DNA from: JACRBR01 sp964371355
GTDB lineage: Bacteria; Chloroflexota; Dehalococcoidia; DSTF01; JACRBR01
Direction of reading: 5' to 3'
Assembly: GCA_964371355.1 (NCBI GenBank)
Contig: CAYJMG010000011.1
Location: 1 to 64,000, forward strand
DNA: 64,000 nt
The translations under genes were made by a program, and so were the position numbers. The notes under the pieces were generated by a model. That model was not told where the DNA came from and made no database searches. It was given only the letters and a program-made list of their open reading frames with translations. This document shows positions 34,122 to 41,744 of the stretch, piece after piece. Every line of letters begins with the position of its first letter. Within the stretch, counting starts at the first letter, position 1.

Positions 34122-35084
34122 TCAGAGGCCCTCCGTGGTTTCGAACCAGCCTTCTGCGTTCAGGAGGTCGTCGAATCCCTTCGCCTGAGCTCGGTCCCAA
34201 CGAGCTGAGCGGACGTAGAAGTCGCGGGCGAAAAACTCCCTCAGCGCCCTGCGGTTCGTGATGTCGTCATCGGGATCTTCGTCCAGCGCGATGATGACGT
34301 TCTCGATTAAACCGAGTCGTAGTTCGCGTCGGTCGATGGCGCGCCAGTTGGTCTTGCCAGCGATCCCGACACAGAGCGAACCGATCAGATCCGATGAAAT
34401 GTCCGCATTCAGGACACCCTCTATTACATAGGCGGTGAAAGGATCACGAACGTACCCAGGGAAGCTGAAGTGCGCGGGCGCTCCTGAACCCGTTCCGCCG
34501 CTTCTTCCAAATGATGAGAGCCACATCCTCTTGCCTAGACTTGGATCGTTCGGTCTGATCTGAAGACCAACTATTTGCTCGTCCGGATCCGACACCGGAA
34601 GCAGAAGCCCCGGTGGGCCGTTGAACATCGGTCGCTCATTCTGATCGATGTAGAAACCCGGGAAGCGGTAGATCCTCAGGCCGAACTCGTCCATTGCCCG
34701 GCCGGCTAGTATCGCCCTCTCCCGGGAGGATGGCCAGCTGCGGTATCGCCGCCGATCAATCTGATCAGGATCTAAACGCCGCTGCGGACTTCGCAAATGA
34801 TCGAAATGGCGCTTAGCAAGCGTGAGATTGGCGAGGAGCCACTCGATGACCGCCGCACGCTGACGCTGATCGAACGCTGGATGAGTCGGCAAGTGCTTCG
34901 GCGGGGGCGGTGCCAGCGTGTCGCTCAACCGATGAAGGTGGCCTCCCATGCCGCTCCGAGCCGGCCAGTCGCTCTCAGTCCGCATGCAGAGACAGACCTC
35001 TCCGTTCGCCGACAAGGCGCACCAAGTGGCTCGACCACAGACAGGGCAAGGTTCGCGTCTTGTGACACGGCGCCAATCCCCCAT
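34122..35084 (-). CDS. TOPRIM primase-like protein with N-terminal zinc finger
   Basis: The 320-residue protein starts with a zinc-finger-like PCPVCGRATWCALSANGEVCLC (residues 12-33), as in DnaG/phage primases. A TOPRIM-like segment follows (AYVIEGVLNADISSDL, then NVIIALDEDPDDD). It is a plausible mobile-element primase or DUF3854-type protein. Its ATG overlaps the stop of the DUF2958 gene (TGATG), so it ends the minus-strand replication operon. It converges on the helicase gene with 27 bases between stops. Confidence 0.75.
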   Translation of the reverse strand: MGDWRRVTRREPCPVCGRATWCALSANGEVCLCMRTESDWPARSGMGGHLHRLSDTLAPPPPKHLPTHPAFDQRQRAAVIEWLLANLTLAKRHFDHLRSPQRRLDPDQIDRRRYRSWPSSRERAILAGRAMDEFGLRIYRFPGFYIDQNERPMFNGPPGLLLPVSDPDEQIVGLQIRPNDPSLGKRMWLSSFGRSGGTGSGAPAHFSFPGYVRDPFTAYVIEGVLNADISSDLIGSLCVGIAGKTNWRAIDRRELRLGLIENVIIALDEDPDDDITNRRALREFFARDFYVRSARWDRAQAKGFDDLLNAEGWFETTEGL

Positions 35085-35377
35085 CAGAGAAACTCTCTCA
35101 GCGTGTGATGGGTTCCGAAGTAAAGGTCACGCTCGATGCCGACGCCGTAGGGGCCACGCACCGACTCCAGTTCGGAAAGCGAGAAGTAACCGAATTCCTT
35201 CTCCAACCCGTCCACCAAGCCGAAGAACAGGTCCTCGCCGTCGAACTCGGTCGCGTACCACGTCCAGTTGGACGTAGGCGTGAAGAACTTGACGATGATC
35301 GGCGCATCCATTCCCAAGCCTTCTGTGCTCCGGAGCGGTGGGAGCGCCATCCGGATCTCCATGGTCAGGAGCTTCAT
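35084..35377 (-). CDS. DUF2958 protein
   Basis: The 97-residue protein contains FFTPTSNWTWYATEFDGEDLFFGLVDGLEKEFGYFSLSELESVRGPYGVGIERDLYFG. This is the recognisable DUF2958 domain found on plasmids and integrative elements, with no known function. ATG at 35377 overlaps the preceding stop (ATGA), and its own stop overlaps the primase ATG. Confidence 0.88.
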   Translation of the reverse strand: MKLLTMEIRMALPPLRSTEGLGMDAPIIVKFFTPTSNWTWYATEFDGEDLFFGLVDGLEKEFGYFSLSELESVRGPYGVGIERDLYFGTHHTLREFL

Positions 35378-35625
35378 GATGCGTCGCCCTTCGCAGTCGC
35401 TCGTAGCAACTGCTTTGCAGCCACGTGGCACGAGCATTTGCAGCGCGTCGCTCCCTCGTTCTCGATCTCTTCGCACATGTGGTCGCCGATCTCCGAGCCG
35501 AGCGTGACACAGAGCAGCTCGCACTCGTCTTCCGGCGCCATGGCTTCTTCGGCGGCGGATTGCAGGCACATCTCGCAGACGCCAGTGTTCGCGTTCAATC
35601 TCGACACCTCCTTGCCGGCAGTCAT
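35374..35625 (-). CDS. Small Cys-rich protein
   Basis: The 83-residue protein has several Cys pairs (CEMC, CELLC, CKCSC) and His residues (GDHMCEE), suggesting two zinc-binding sites. No family is recognised. It is coupled by ATGA to the DUF2958 gene and sits in the replication-type operon. Confidence 0.6.
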   Translation of the reverse strand: MTAGKEVSRLNANTGVCEMCLQSAAEEAMAPEDECELLCVTLGSEIGDHMCEEIENEGATRCKCSCHVAAKQLLRATAKGDAS

Positions 35626-35698
35626 GGACTGATAGGCAACAAAATGGGAGAGCGACCTCTTCGATCTCTCTCCCTTCGATGTATTCGCTCGCCGCTGG

Positions 35699-36424
35699 CT
35701 ATTCGGTTGTAACAGACTCCTTTCTCGTTGTTCCCTGGTACTTCCGGATCAGTCCCACGAACAGAGCGCCCTTCGACGTCCGCACGCGGCCTTCCCGGTG
35801 CGCCAGTCGTACTTCGCTGAGAGCCTCGAACACCCTATGTTCGGGCACGGTTTGAGCGACCTTCCGATAGAAGCCCAAACTGTGCTCGTCATGTAGGACA
35901 TCAAGCATCTCGCGCGCCAGCCAATCTCGGCGCGCACGCGCGTCCGCATCCACTCTAGGCTTAGCCGCGTTAACGCGGTTTTGTCTGTCTTCCTCTTCGT
36001 CTTTCTTAAGAGGGCGGACATCTGTGTCCGGATTGACCCGGTCATCTGTGTCCGGGTCCGGCGTGAACATCGAGACGTATGCGCTTATCTCCTCCTCTGA
36101 GGGCTCCTCAATCCAGAGCACGCTTGTGCGGCTGGGCCGCAGTTCACGCGTGAGGAGTCCCACCCGCTCCAGCGCCGCCAGGTGCCTACGGATGGTCCGT
36201 TCGGTTGTGCCGCGAAGCGACGCAAGCGTGCGCAGAGACGGATAGACGAAGCCCTTACGCAGTCCAGCTCCATCACTCCAGTCGAAACTGTCGATCGCCT
36301 GATACGTCAGCTTTTCGGCGTCCGTCAACATGCGGTAACCGAACAAGAGAACGTTCGGTGTCATCGTGTAGTGATGCCGCATACGGTTGCGGCGGCGGAT
36401 CTGCACCTGGTCGTCGTTGTTCAT
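35699..36424 (-). CDS. Winged-helix replication initiator-like protein
   Basis: The 241-residue protein has an N-terminal winged helix (NVLLFGYRMLTDAEKLTYQAIDSFDW... FVYPSLRTLASLRGTTERTIRRHLAALERVGLL). This is the helix_turn_helix_36/RepA-N-like type used by plasmid initiators. A charged linker and a C-terminal helical domain follow. ATG overlaps the stop of the RHH-like gene (ATGA). Together with the ATPase and primase it suggests an autonomous replication module of the ancestral element. Confidence 0.72.
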   Translation of the reverse strand: MNNDDQVQIRRRNRMRHHYTMTPNVLLFGYRMLTDAEKLTYQAIDSFDWSDGAGLRKGFVYPSLRTLASLRGTTERTIRRHLAALERVGLLTRELRPSRTSVLWIEEPSEEEISAYVSMFTPDPDTDDRVNPDTDVRPLKKDEEEDRQNRVNAAKPRVDADARARRDWLAREMLDVLHDEHSLGFYRKVAQTVPEHRVFEALSEVRLAHREGRVRTSKGALFVGLIRKYQGTTRKESVTTE

Positions 36425-36765
36425 GGTGCTTGTGCGCGCGTGCGCGTCTGCGCGCGTGCGTGCGTGTCCTCGCGCGTGCGCGCGTATGCATCAAGCAATG
36501 AAATGTCGAGCATTTCCGGGGTTGTTCCATCTAGGATGCGGTCGAGGATCTCCATCGCCAAACCGATGATCGCGCTCCGCGTTGTCCGGCGGTCGGTCGG
36601 GTAGAGCAACGAGTAGTAGCGATCAACGAGCTCCGCCTGGTCCTCAGGCAGGTTCACGCTGAGGTGCAACACCTTCTTCTTCGATGGCCTTCGGGCCGGT
36701 AGAGATGTCTTGGCCAATCGACTGGAATCTGTCATTAGCTGGGAGAACATGCGCTCATCCGCCAT
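36421..36765 (-). CDS. Ribbon-helix-helix-like DNA-binding protein
   Basis: The 114-residue protein has a basic stretch ARRPSKKKVLHLSVNLPEDQAELVDRYYSLLYPTDRRTTRSAIIGLAMEILDRIL. This fits a beta-strand plus two helices of the RHH fold. The tail is low-complexity and Arg/Thr-rich (from GCGCGTGC-type DNA repeats at 36428-36484). It overlaps the ExeA-like ATPase gene by 11 bases, and the layout resembles a ParA/ParB-like or repressor pair. It is a candidate binder of the palindrome at 37590-37618. Confidence 0.6.
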   Translation of the reverse strand: MADERMFSQLMTDSSRLAKTSLPARRPSKKKVLHLSVNLPEDQAELVDRYYSLLYPTDRRTTRSAIIGLAMEILDRILDGTTPEMLDISLLDAYARTREDTHARAQTRTRAQAP

Positions 36766-37579
36766 GGGGAACCTCCTTGGCGTCGATGCGTAGTCCGGAC
36801 GCTGCGAGGGAGATGGCTGGCTCGTCGATGACGCGATTGTTGGCGGAGAGTCCAGCCAGTAGGGCCATATCGCAGATCTGACAGATGGTGCGTGGAAGGC
36901 CGAGTGACGCCCTGAAGATCGCCAGTGCCGCCTGACGCGTAAAGGGATTCTCGTTGGCACCAGCCACGGTCATCCGAAAGGCGATCATGTCCTCGGTGTC
37001 ATGCGCGTCGAGCGCGGCCAATGCACTCGGGAACATGCGGCTCTTGAGCTCAGGCACGGCGTCAATCTTCGACGCGAGCTCGTTCTGACCCAAGAGGACG
37101 ACCTGCAACAGTTTTTCCGTTGCGGTCTCGTAGTTGAGCAGGAAGTGGATGAGCTTGAGCAGCGGCCGACGAAGGGTTTGCGCTTCGTCGATCAAGAGGA
37201 CCGGCACAACATTCGCCGCGTGCTGTTCACGAAGAAAAGAAGCAAAGTTGCGGAGCGTCTCGTCGAAAGAGCGCTCCGTCTTGACGCCAAATTCCTTAGC
37301 GATCGTGCGGAGGAACGTGTTGGGCGTTTTGAGGTCGGGAGCTATCAGGATCGCTACCGCGTAGCGGGAGTCTTCGCTGAGCTGCTGGTGGAGGCGCCGG
37401 GCGATGGTCGTTTTGCCGGAGCCGATGGGGCCGAACACGTAGACCGGGCCGATACGGCCTTCGATCATGTACTGGCACTTGGAGAGCACCTCTTGATGCT
37501 GAGGTGCTAGAAAAAGAAATCGCGGGTCAGGAGAGATTCGGAACGGCTTCTCCTTCAGGCCGTAGAACGCTTCATACAT
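36755..37579 (-). CDS. ExeA/TniB-like AAA ATPase
   Basis: The 274-residue protein starts MYEAFYGLKEKPFRISPDPRFLFLAPQHQEVL, the hallmark of ExeA/GspA-type ATPases. It has Walker A GPIGSGKTT (about residue 48) and Walker B VLLIDEAQ (about 127). In mobile elements such proteins act as transposition or replication ATPases. ATG at 37579 has a perfect AGGAGG ribosome site. It is the first gene of the replication-type operon. It lacks a C-terminal membrane helix, which argues against a secretion role. Confidence 0.85.
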   Translation of the reverse strand: MYEAFYGLKEKPFRISPDPRFLFLAPQHQEVLSKCQYMIEGRIGPVYVFGPIGSGKTTIARRLHQQLSEDSRYAVAILIAPDLKTPNTFLRTIAKEFGVKTERSFDETLRNFASFLREQHAANVVPVLLIDEAQTLRRPLLKLIHFLLNYETATEKLLQVVLLGQNELASKIDAVPELKSRMFPSALAALDAHDTEDMIAFRMTVAGANENPFTRQAALAIFRASLGLPRTICQICDMALLAGLSANNRVIDEPAISLAASGLRIDAKEVPHGG

Positions 37580-37589
37580 GGACCTCCTT

Positions 37590-37641
37590 GATAGTGATTG
37601 ACTTGCATGATTACTATCTCGCGACTGGACCAACTTGTCAA
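37590..37641 (-). promoter_or_regulatory. Promoter with overlapping palindromic operator for the ATPase operon
   Basis: TTGACA (37636-37641), a 17-base spacer and GATAGT (37613-37618) form a strong minus-strand promoter. A 29-bp interrupted palindrome GATAGTGATT / GATTACTATC (37590-37599, 37609-37618) covers the -10 and start site, as expected for autorepression. Confidence 0.65.
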
Positions 37642-37668
37642 TGGGGTAGTTGAAAGTGCGCCAAAGAG

Positions 37669-37706
37669 AACGCCCGCCTGACGCAGTTGCGTCGATGACG
37701 GGCGTT
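37669..37706 (-). terminator. Hairpin terminator after the 37.7-38.9 kb operon
   Basis: Outer stem AACGCCCG/CGGGCGTT (37669-37676, 37699-37706) and inner GACGCA/TGCGTC follow the stop at 37710 on the minus strand. They precede a pyrimidine-rich run. Confidence 0.6.
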
Positions 37707-37709
37707 TTG

Positions 37710-38066
37710 CTATTCGAATGTCACGGTTGGTGGCTGTGCTCCACGGCGTTCGTATTTGATCCCTGGTGCGCGAACCTCAGCGTGACGGATCGACAGCGCG
37801 AGTAGCACTTCCTCCGGTAGGATCGAGTCTGTTCCAGCCTCCAAGATTCGTTGCATCTCCTCTTCGGCGGGCGGCGGCATCCGGAGGAATCCCAGGACGA
37901 CGACGTGCGTGCGACCGTTCAGCACAACGCGGTACACGCTGGCATCAACGTCGTGGCTGAACACGAGATCGCGCGCTCGTTCGTAGATGGCGCCGCCCTC
38001 TTCGAAGGAATCGAACGCGAAGGAGAGCACCCAGCCCTCAATCATTGGGCCGACGGAATCGTCCAC
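37710..38066 (-). CDS. Hypothetical protein
   Basis: A GTG at 38066 follows an excellent AAAGGAGG site. The 118-residue product (MIEGWVLSFAFDSFEEGGAIYERARDLVFSHDVDASVYRVVLNGRTHVVVLG) looks like a small alpha/beta domain. I do not recognise a family. It is the last gene of a three-gene operon. Confidence 0.6.
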   Translation of the reverse strand: MDDSVGPMIEGWVLSFAFDSFEEGGAIYERARDLVFSHDVDASVYRVVLNGRTHVVVLGFLRMPPPAEEEMQRILEAGTDSILPEEVLLALSIRHAEVRAPGIKYERRGAQPPTVTFE

Positions 38067-38268
38067 GGACGGGCCTCCTTTCCTCGCTCCGTGCTCCCTC
38101 CTCGCTGGGCTCTTCGTCGCGCAGCATCGGCCTGATGCGGTAAACGAGCTGGCGCACCCGGGCGGCCGCGCGATCGAGTTGTTCGAGCGCGTCCGCCAGA
38201 TCCTCGCGAGTCGTTTCTGCACCGTCTTCCTCGTTGCGAGTTCGACGCTGGTGTTTGTCGTTCGGCAC
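38038..38268 (-). CDS. Small charged helical protein
   Basis: A GTG at 38268 follows AGGAG with eight-base spacing. The 76-residue product is highly charged and helical (REDLADALEQLDRAAARVRQLVYRIRPMLRD), possibly a short coiled coil. Its end overlaps the start of the following gene. No family is recognised. Confidence 0.5.
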   Translation of the reverse strand: MPNDKHQRRTRNEEDGAETTREDLADALEQLDRAAARVRQLVYRIRPMLRDEEPSEEGARSEERRPVRGRFRRPND

Positions 38269-38286
38269 TTTCTTCACTCCTTGGCA

Positions 38287-38874
38287 CTAGCTCGGACTGA
38301 CCAACTGCAACAGATCGGCGAACGCCTGTTGTGCCGGCGCGATGGTTAGCTGGACGGGCTTCTTGATCAGCAACAGGAAGAGTGCGGCCTCCTGCGCGGC
38401 CATGAGGGCCTCTTGATTGGCGCTACGCTGGGCATCGGTATAGCTGTCATAGCGATCCCGTAGCCTGGTGGCGTCCTCGGGATCGAGGACGATCGGACTC
38501 TCCTCGTCGCATTCCGTACAGTCGAGCAGGGGGAGGGAGTGCGCGAGGCAGATGAATACGCGCTCGGGTTCGTGTTCGTAGCAGGTCTCGCAGCTCCCGA
38601 CACTGCACTCCCTTCCCTGGTCATGGGCTTCAGCCTGCTCCTTCTTCTGCGCCTTGGTGAGTTTCGTTGGGTGCTTCTTTTCGCGCCGCGCGCGTTGCGC
38701 TTGGGCGATTTCCTGCCGGGTATTCCAGTCGAGCTCCGAAGCCGCCCACTCGTTGAGCGACTTCACTTCGACCGGCGTCGGCAGCCTCACATCGAGCGTG
38801 AGCGTGAGTGTGCTTTCGCGGCCGTGTTCGCTCCCGGTGACTTTGGCGTGGGTGATCGTGGCCCTGCTCTGCAT
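38287..38874 (-). CDS. Hypothetical protein with a Cys cluster
   Basis: The 195-residue protein begins MQSRATITHAKVTGSEHGRESTLTLTLDVRLPTPVEVKSL. It has a Lys-rich helix (HPTKLTKAQKKEQAEAHDQ), then CSVGSCETCYEHEPERVFICLAHSLPLLDCTEC, which could bind zinc. The tail is a helical Ala/Gln-rich stretch. Good AAAGGAA ribosome site. Unknown family; it heads a small operon on the island. Confidence 0.6.
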   Translation of the reverse strand: MQSRATITHAKVTGSEHGRESTLTLTLDVRLPTPVEVKSLNEWAASELDWNTRQEIAQAQRARREKKHPTKLTKAQKKEQAEAHDQGRECSVGSCETCYEHEPERVFICLAHSLPLLDCTECDEESPIVLDPEDATRLRDRYDSYTDAQRSANQEALMAAQEAALFLLLIKKPVQLTIAPAQQAFADLLQLVSPS

Positions 38875-39565
38875 GGCAATTCCTTTCTCGCTGTGGCGTA
38901 CGGTGGGGTTGATAGGCGAGAGAGCCCAGAAGGCGTGGAGAGACAGGTTTGCTGCGCAAACCCTTCCTGGAAACGGACCAAACGGGTGAATTCGGGCAAG
39001 GGCGCGTCGAGACGCGTTCATCTCGACCCTTGCCGGAAGAGGGCGAAGCCCTAGTGCTGGTTGTGGGGTGCGGGGCGGGCGCTTGTCGGTTGTGGGAGCT
39101 CTCTCGGTGATTCGATTATACGCCGGTTCTGCAAGAACTCGGGATGGGCAGGCAGTACGCTCGTGGCCTGTAAGGGTTGATGATCCGGTGTGGCCATCAA
39201 CCGCTATATCAGCGTGGATGTTCGGGACGCGGGCTTCAAGAGGGCATCCATAAAATCGCCGGACGATTTCGCAGACGCCCTCCCTCTTGACGCCCTCACG
39301 ATGCCCTAGTTGAGAGGCTGCAATGCGCCAGGAAACGCGCGTCTGCTATAGGTCTCCACATCGGCCGATAGTGGGAGGATCCGCCGAACTATGAGCCTGG
39401 AGGGCGGCATCGCCCGAAATCGCCGAGCCTAATTCGTGCGTGGTGTCGGAGAGTGAACATTGTGCGACGTGCTCGAGGAACTCTTGGAACAACAGACCGG
39501 ACGCTGGAGGTCCTGTGAACGGGGCAGGAGTACCGTCTCGTAGTTGGGGCAACCGCCTTAGGCGG
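38875..39565. other. Long gene-poor region with hairpins upstream of the 38 kb operon
   Basis: No gene is supported. A bulged stem pairs GGCAAGG/CCTTGCC and GTCGAGA/TCTCGAC around 38996-39035, and GGTTTGC/GCAAACC lies near 38952-38970. A minus-strand TATAAT is at 39115-39120 without an obvious -35. This may be the 5' leader of the 37.7-38.9 kb operon. Confidence 0.4.
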
Positions 39566-40375
39566 TCAGGTACTTATGGTGCGAACGCCACGCTTTAGCC
39601 TCATCCAGTCATATCGCGCCTTGTTGCGCTTGTCGTCGATGGTTTGGCGGAGCCAGTCTGCGTTTATCGGCCGCACTACAGCGACAAGCGAGGCTAATTC
39701 CGAACTGGATATGATAAGAGCCTCTCGCCGCCTGCCGCTCAAGTTCCGCGAAGCGCCTCCGCCCGAGATCAACACACTCCCTATTTCGCCGGGCCGTAAT
39801 CGCGACGAACCCTCTTGACTCAGCAAGATGCCGGACGGGGGTTGAATGGAGGGCATCCGTGGCTTGAACAACAGGAGGTCCCCGCGCTGTATGCACGAGA
39901 ACCGGTAGGTGGTCATGGCTATCACGAATGCCGCCTCCCTATGCCACATCGCAAGCGGTATGACTATTGAAATGCGCTCGGCTGAAGGCAACTCTCTCAC
40001 CAACCCCTGCTTGAACAAGCCGAGAGCAACAGTAACCTCAACTAGATCTCGCCGCGTGCGCTGGCTAAGCGGCGGCATCCCGACAAACTGGTAAAGCTCG
40101 GGCTCGGATACGCGGTAGGTGATACTAGTCTTACCGCGCGTCATGGATTCTGAGCTGCGATCCGATGGCCGGCCGCGTTCGAGAACAAGCTGACTAAGGT
40201 CCAGACCCCTTTGGCGCAGCCGCCTTCGGAGCCGCCACACGGCGCTCTGGCTTATGCCTAGTGCTGCCCCGAGCGCTCCATCCGAGCCGACGTAGCCGTT
40301 CTCGCGGTACATACGACGCGCCGCCTCGATCAGCGCCGCCTGGCGCCTTGTGGGTCGCTCGGAACCTGTAGTCAC
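39566..40375 (-). CDS. LexA-like HTH regulator
   Basis: The 269-residue protein starts with a LexA-type winged helix (TRRQAALIEAARRMYRENGYVGSDGALGAALGISQSAVWRLRRRLRQRG). The remaining 200 residues have no clear S24 peptidase Ser/Lys motif that I can see, so it may be a non-cleaving relative. GTG at 40375 is nearly leaderless relative to the promoter upstream. The promoter carries a perfect palindrome, so autorepression is likely. It may control the island's excision or the divergent membrane gene. Confidence 0.6.
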   Translation of the reverse strand: MTTGSERPTRRQAALIEAARRMYRENGYVGSDGALGAALGISQSAVWRLRRRLRQRGLDLSQLVLERGRPSDRSSESMTRGKTSITYRVSEPELYQFVGMPPLSQRTRRDLVEVTVALGLFKQGLVRELPSAERISIVIPLAMWHREAAFVIAMTTYRFSCIQRGDLLLFKPRMPSIQPPSGILLSQEGSSRLRPGEIGSVLISGGGASRNLSGRRREALIISSSELASLVAVVRPINADWLRQTIDDKRNKARYDWMRLKRGVRTIST

Positions 40376-40380
40376 GATAG

Positions 40381-40411
40381 ATCATTAAAAGATCATTGAC
40401 GGTTCCGTCAA
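40381..40411. promoter_or_regulatory. Operator region between the LexA-like gene and a divergent membrane gene
   Basis: A direct repeat of ATCATT units (40381-40397) abuts the perfect palindrome TTGACGG-TT-CCGTCAA (40396-40411). Its TTGACG also serves as a -35 box on the minus strand, 17 bases from TTAATG. Confidence 0.5.
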
Positions 40412-40476
40412 GTCTAAGACATCTTGGATCGTAGGAAGAGACACGAAGAGAGTGCTTCTCGAGAGCGCTGAAAAAG

Positions 40477-40911
40477 ATGATGGGCGTCCTCGCGCAGATA
40501 ATCATGGATGTCGCTAAAGCGCTGGCCGATGCCCGCGCGAAGCGCGAGCGACTCGCGTTGGGTCTAGCGGCACTGGGCGGGCTCTGGGTGATGGGATTGG
40601 CATTTCCTCCTCTGAGCAGAGCCTGGATCGGTCCAGCTCTCGCGGGCATCGTTGTCTCGGGAATCCTCGTCCTCTTGCTGCCAGGCATGCGGCGGCGAGA
40701 CCCGGCACGCCGCTCGCCGAGGAGGCGGCTATTACAGAGTAGTGCCAGCGGCGGTGGCATCTGGCTTCTGGTCAGTGTGCACCTTCTAACGCTTGCGATC
40801 CCCAGCGCTGCCGAGTGGCTTCACGACCACTTTTGGACCTTATATGTTCGCACCGCCGCCACGATCGCGCTCGTGTTCGTTTCGATCTGGTTTGGTCGCC
40901 TAGTGCTGTAA
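40477..40911 (+). CDS. Small membrane protein
   Basis: The 144-residue protein has four hydrophobic segments: LALGLAALGGLWVMGLAF, IGPALAGIVVSGILVLLLPG, GIWLLVSVHLLTLAI and ATIALVFVSIWFG. A basic loop RRRDPARRSPRRRLL lies between them. No family is recognised. It is divergent from the LexA-like regulator. The 300 bases after it (40912-41214) hold no supported gene. Confidence 0.5.
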   Translation: MMGVLAQIIMDVAKALADARAKRERLALGLAALGGLWVMGLAFPPLSRAWIGPALAGIVVSGILVLLLPGMRRRDPARRSPRRRLLQSSASGGGIWLLVSVHLLTLAIPSAAEWLHDHFWTLYVRTAATIALVFVSIWFGRLVL

Positions 40912-41214
40912 TCGGTCGGATGAACAGCGCGTCTGCTGCGTCTGCGGTCGGAGACGGATGGCTAGCGCATCACTCGGCTGGCTAACGCCGCGGCGAACTC
41001 CCGAATGGAGCCGCACCGACGCAACCAGAAGACCCCGCACCCAGTGCTAGACCGCATGGGAGGCCTCCGCTTGAGCGAGTTCACGATCTCGGCGAGCCTC
41101 TCCATGAAATGTGCAACGTGGGAACGTAGCGGAGACATAGGGAGTTTGCCGATAGCCCTGCTCCGCATGGTTGGTTGAGACTACGCCGAGAATGCTGGTG
41201 GAGAGAACAGTCGT

Positions 41215-41628
41215 TTGAATTCGCCGTCGGAGATGCGCTGCTATTTCTGTGCTGATGTGATCGCAACGGATCACTTTCCGCGCGCTGACGAAGACGGCTC
41301 GGCACTTGTGCTGGACGACGGCAATTCTGGTCCGGTGCAGCACTTTGCTCACCGGCAGTGCGCTGCGAAATCCAGGTTGCCTCATTCCGCGATGCGCATC
41401 GCAGAGCTAGAGCCAATCGATATTCTCGAAGAAGGTCAGGTGAGGTCCCACGGCCGTTTGTGGGGTGCTGAGCTTTCCGCCGCGATTCGGCGGGCCTACA
41501 GGGTCGGCTGGGAAGAGAACTCGTCAGTCGTGAACAGCGTGCCGAAGCTCTTCAGGATTCGCCTGAACGATCCGGATGGGGAAGGATTCCATCGTGACTA
41601 CTTGGCCCGGCTCGTTGAAACACCCTGA
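41215..41628 (+). CDS. Hypothetical protein with zinc-finger-like N-terminus
   Basis: TTG at 41215 follows GGAGAG; ATG at 41233 is an alternative. The product of about 137 residues has CYFC near its start and HFAHRQC about 35 residues later, a possible zinc site. The C-terminal half is helical. No family is recognised. It converges on hsdS. Confidence 0.5.
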   Translation: MNSPSEMRCYFCADVIATDHFPRADEDGSALVLDDGNSGPVQHFAHRQCAAKSRLPHSAMRIAELEPIDILEEGQVRSHGRLWGAELSAAIRRAYRVGWEENSSVVNSVPKLFRIRLNDPDGEGFHRDYLARLVETP

Positions 41629-41744
41629 GGGATGCAGGCGATGACCGCGCGCTACAACCTGCGCCATACCTCGATCGAGTCGACGGCCTGCTTGAATTGA
41701 ACAACGCGCTCAGCAAGCAGGGGGCGGCGGCCTCGGTTGGTGAG

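Noticed and set aside
36428..36484. GCGCGTGC-type DNA repeat as a separate element
   Set aside because: It encodes the tail of the RHH-like protein and overlaps the next start; simple low complexity is enough to explain it.
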